A stretch of 7,560 nt of DNA from Holosporales bacterium (GTDB taxonomy: Bacteria; Pseudomonadota; Alphaproteobacteria; RUG11792), in assembly GCA_031267545.1 (NCBI GenBank), contig JAIRYU010000032.1:1-7560 (forward strand), in the 5' to 3' direction. The translations under genes and the position numbers were made by a program. Below, piece by piece: positions 6,810 through 7,560 of this stretch (position 1 is its first letter; each line of letters starts with the position of its first letter). The notes beneath the pieces were generated by a model. The model saw only the letters and a list, made by a program, of their open reading frames with translations. It had not been told where the DNA came from and did no database searches.

Positions 6810-6987
6810 AATATAGTGCTAAGTTATACTTCGCTAGACTTTGCTTCATTGGCCAAGGCCATGGGAATGCCGGGGCTTATGAAGTAGATATGGAGGTGTC
6901 GTAAATCTGTGAAACCGCTCAAAACACGCCAATTTCACCCAAAAAGTACTCCAAAATTCCAAAAGGGTGGAACCTCGGATTTTTGTG

Positions 6988-7138
6988 ATCCTCACTTGAA
7001 GCCATTGGCATTTTGTATAAATTTTAGATATACTTCAAGCCCCTGAGAATCAAGGGTTTCTGGCATGCGATTTTTGGTAAAAATTACAACCGGCGCCAAA
7101 TCGAATTTGAACTCAAAAAACAGCAAAAAAGTGAGGAT
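6988..7138. repeat. 10-base perfect inverted repeat, arms 131 bases apart
   Basis: ATCCTCACTT (6988-6997) is the exact reverse complement of AAGTGAGGAT (7129-7138). The match does not extend outward. A 10-base match in about 500 bases is uncommon but not compelling. It could be the ends of a small element or the base of a long RNA structure. Confidence 0.4.
7040..7056 (-). other. Compact 7-bp hairpin
   Basis: On the minus strand CCCTTGA, loop TTC, then TCAGGGG pairs over 7 positions with one G-T pair. The plus-strand reading has a C-A mismatch instead, so any RNA structure would be on a minus-strand transcript. The downstream bases CTTGAAG are not a T-run, so a classical terminator is not supported. 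It lies about 270 bases beyond the FMN-binding gene's stop. Confidence 0.3.
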
Positions 7139-7324
7139 ACTCAAGGCCTTAAGTGGCATTTTTGGTAGCTCTACTAGCTTCAACAAAATATGGCAATTTT
7201 GGGCATGTTTTTGATGGTGTTTGTGGTTATCATGGTCAAAAATCTGTATGACGCCGGCCAGTTCAATTTTTTGGACAGAGATTGAAGCGCGCAGTACTGC
7301 CGCGGACTTATACTGACGAGCATA

Positions 7325-7560
7325 TCATTTTTTCAACTGTTCGCCGTACAAAGAATAAACGGTGTTGACCGCGTTCAGCACTGCCGTGGAGGAAATGGTG
7401 GCGCCTGTGATCGCGTCGATATCCTGCTTGAGGACCAGCGGCGGATGAGCGTTGGTGAACTGCTCGTAAAAACTGGCGTCGGTAATTTTTGAGCCAAGCC
7501 CGGCGGTTTCCTCATGGGCGCCCACCCGCAATCCCGCTATGGAGCCGTCCGCCAGTATCC
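7325..7560 (-). CDS. FMN-binding domain protein (RnfG/NqrC type), C-terminal 77 residues; N-terminus beyond right edge
   Basis: The minus-strand frame is open from the right edge (first full codon 7558-7556) to TGA at 7327-7325. It shows DGSIAGLRVGAHEETAGLGSKI, the family's H-x-E-T-x-G-L-G-x-K segment, then FYEQF, then DIDAITGATISS-AVxNAV. DAITGAT fits the consensus Dxx(S/T)GA(S/T), in which ApbE attaches FMN to the last Thr through a phosphoester. Such domains act outside the inner membrane in Rnf/Nqr ion-pumping complexes and in related extracytoplasmic flavoproteins. A TTG at 7531 is not a real start, since the family match continues upstream of it. Third positions are C/G-rich (GCG, GGC, ACC, GTC, CTG), unlike the rest of the window, and GC is about 61%. 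Domain identity is firm; whether this is RnfG or another FMN-binding protein is open, as is whether it belongs to this genome. Confidence 0.85.
   Translation of the reverse strand, partial: ILADGSIAGLRVGAHEETAGLGSKITDASFYEQFTNAHPPLVLKQDIDAITGATISSTAVLNAVNTVYSLYGEQLKK

Larger units (their letters stand above)
6810..7324. other. 515-base stretch without a recognisable gene; probable junction or island-edge region
   Basis: No family-recognisable protein in any frame. Sample lines give 38-40% GC, below the genes to the left and far below the 61% to the right. It contains CTTCAT/ATGAAG complements (6844-6849 and 6879-6884), a compact hairpin at 7040-7056, and a 10-base perfect inverted repeat (6988-6997 with 7129-7138). 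The minus strand from 7324 to 6995 has 110 sense codons in phase with the upstream FMN-binding gene. That reading is His-rich, then hydrophobic, and looks like nothing I know. Several A/T tracts occur. No copy of the tRNA-Pro 3' end is visible, so no attachment-site duplication can be shown here. Possible contents: decayed gene, mobile-element flank, or misassembly join. Confidence 0.5.

Noticed and set aside
6780..7324. tRNA-Pro attachment-site duplication
   Set aside because: I looked for a second copy of the tRNA 3' end in the downstream stretch and saw none; the other boundary would lie outside the window.
1..7560. CRISPR array, toxin-antitoxin pair, or defence cluster
   Set aside because: No regularly spaced repeats, no Cas-like proteins and no small paired genes are visible; the genes are housekeeping or signalling.

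Overview
The window looks like a chromosomal stretch of an alphaproteobacterium, possibly a host-associated lineage. The evidence is the YebC N-terminus (MAGHSQFHNIMYRKG, the alphaproteobacterial flavour of the family) and a 753-residue soluble multi-PAS protein built like the alphaproteobacterial DivL-type pseudokinases. The genes are tightly packed housekeeping genes at about 45-47% GC (hand count on sample lines). Lineage below class level is a guess.

Layout. Positions 1-898, minus strand: the N-terminal 299 residues of a BrnQ-type branched-chain amino acid symporter, running off the left edge. Positions 899-1042: a divergent promoter region. Then, all on the plus strand: tRNA-Arg(ACG) at 1043-1119; a secreted thioredoxin-fold protein with a CPYC motif at 1156-2049; glmU at 2111-3427; the DivL-like degenerate histidine kinase at 3490-5751; yebC at 5866-6603; and tRNA-Pro(CGG) at 6733-6809. 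Gaps between the protein genes are 61, 62 and 114 bases. Positions 6810-7324 are a 515-base stretch with no recognisable gene. At 7325-7560, minus strand, lies the C-terminus of a GC-rich FMN-binding (RnfG/NqrC-type) protein that runs off the right edge.

How the genes fit together. There is no obvious single pathway. GlmU makes UDP-GlcNAc for the cell envelope, the thioredoxin-like protein probably acts in the periplasm, BrnQ imports Leu/Ile/Val, and YebC is a translation-linked or regulatory housekeeping protein. The most unusual gene is the kinase-like protein. Its phospho-accepting His is Cys536, and the N, G1 and G2 ATP-binding boxes are all eroded. It therefore looks like a signalling scaffold or sensor rather than a working kinase.

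The right end is suspect. GC rises to about 61% in the last 180 bases, codon choice changes, and the FMN-binding protein belongs to a family typical of Rnf/Nqr-bearing or anaerobic bacteria. The break follows tRNA-Pro, so it is either the edge of an acquired island or a chimeric contig join. The sequence alone cannot decide. I did not find a convincing new multi-gene defence or mobile system.
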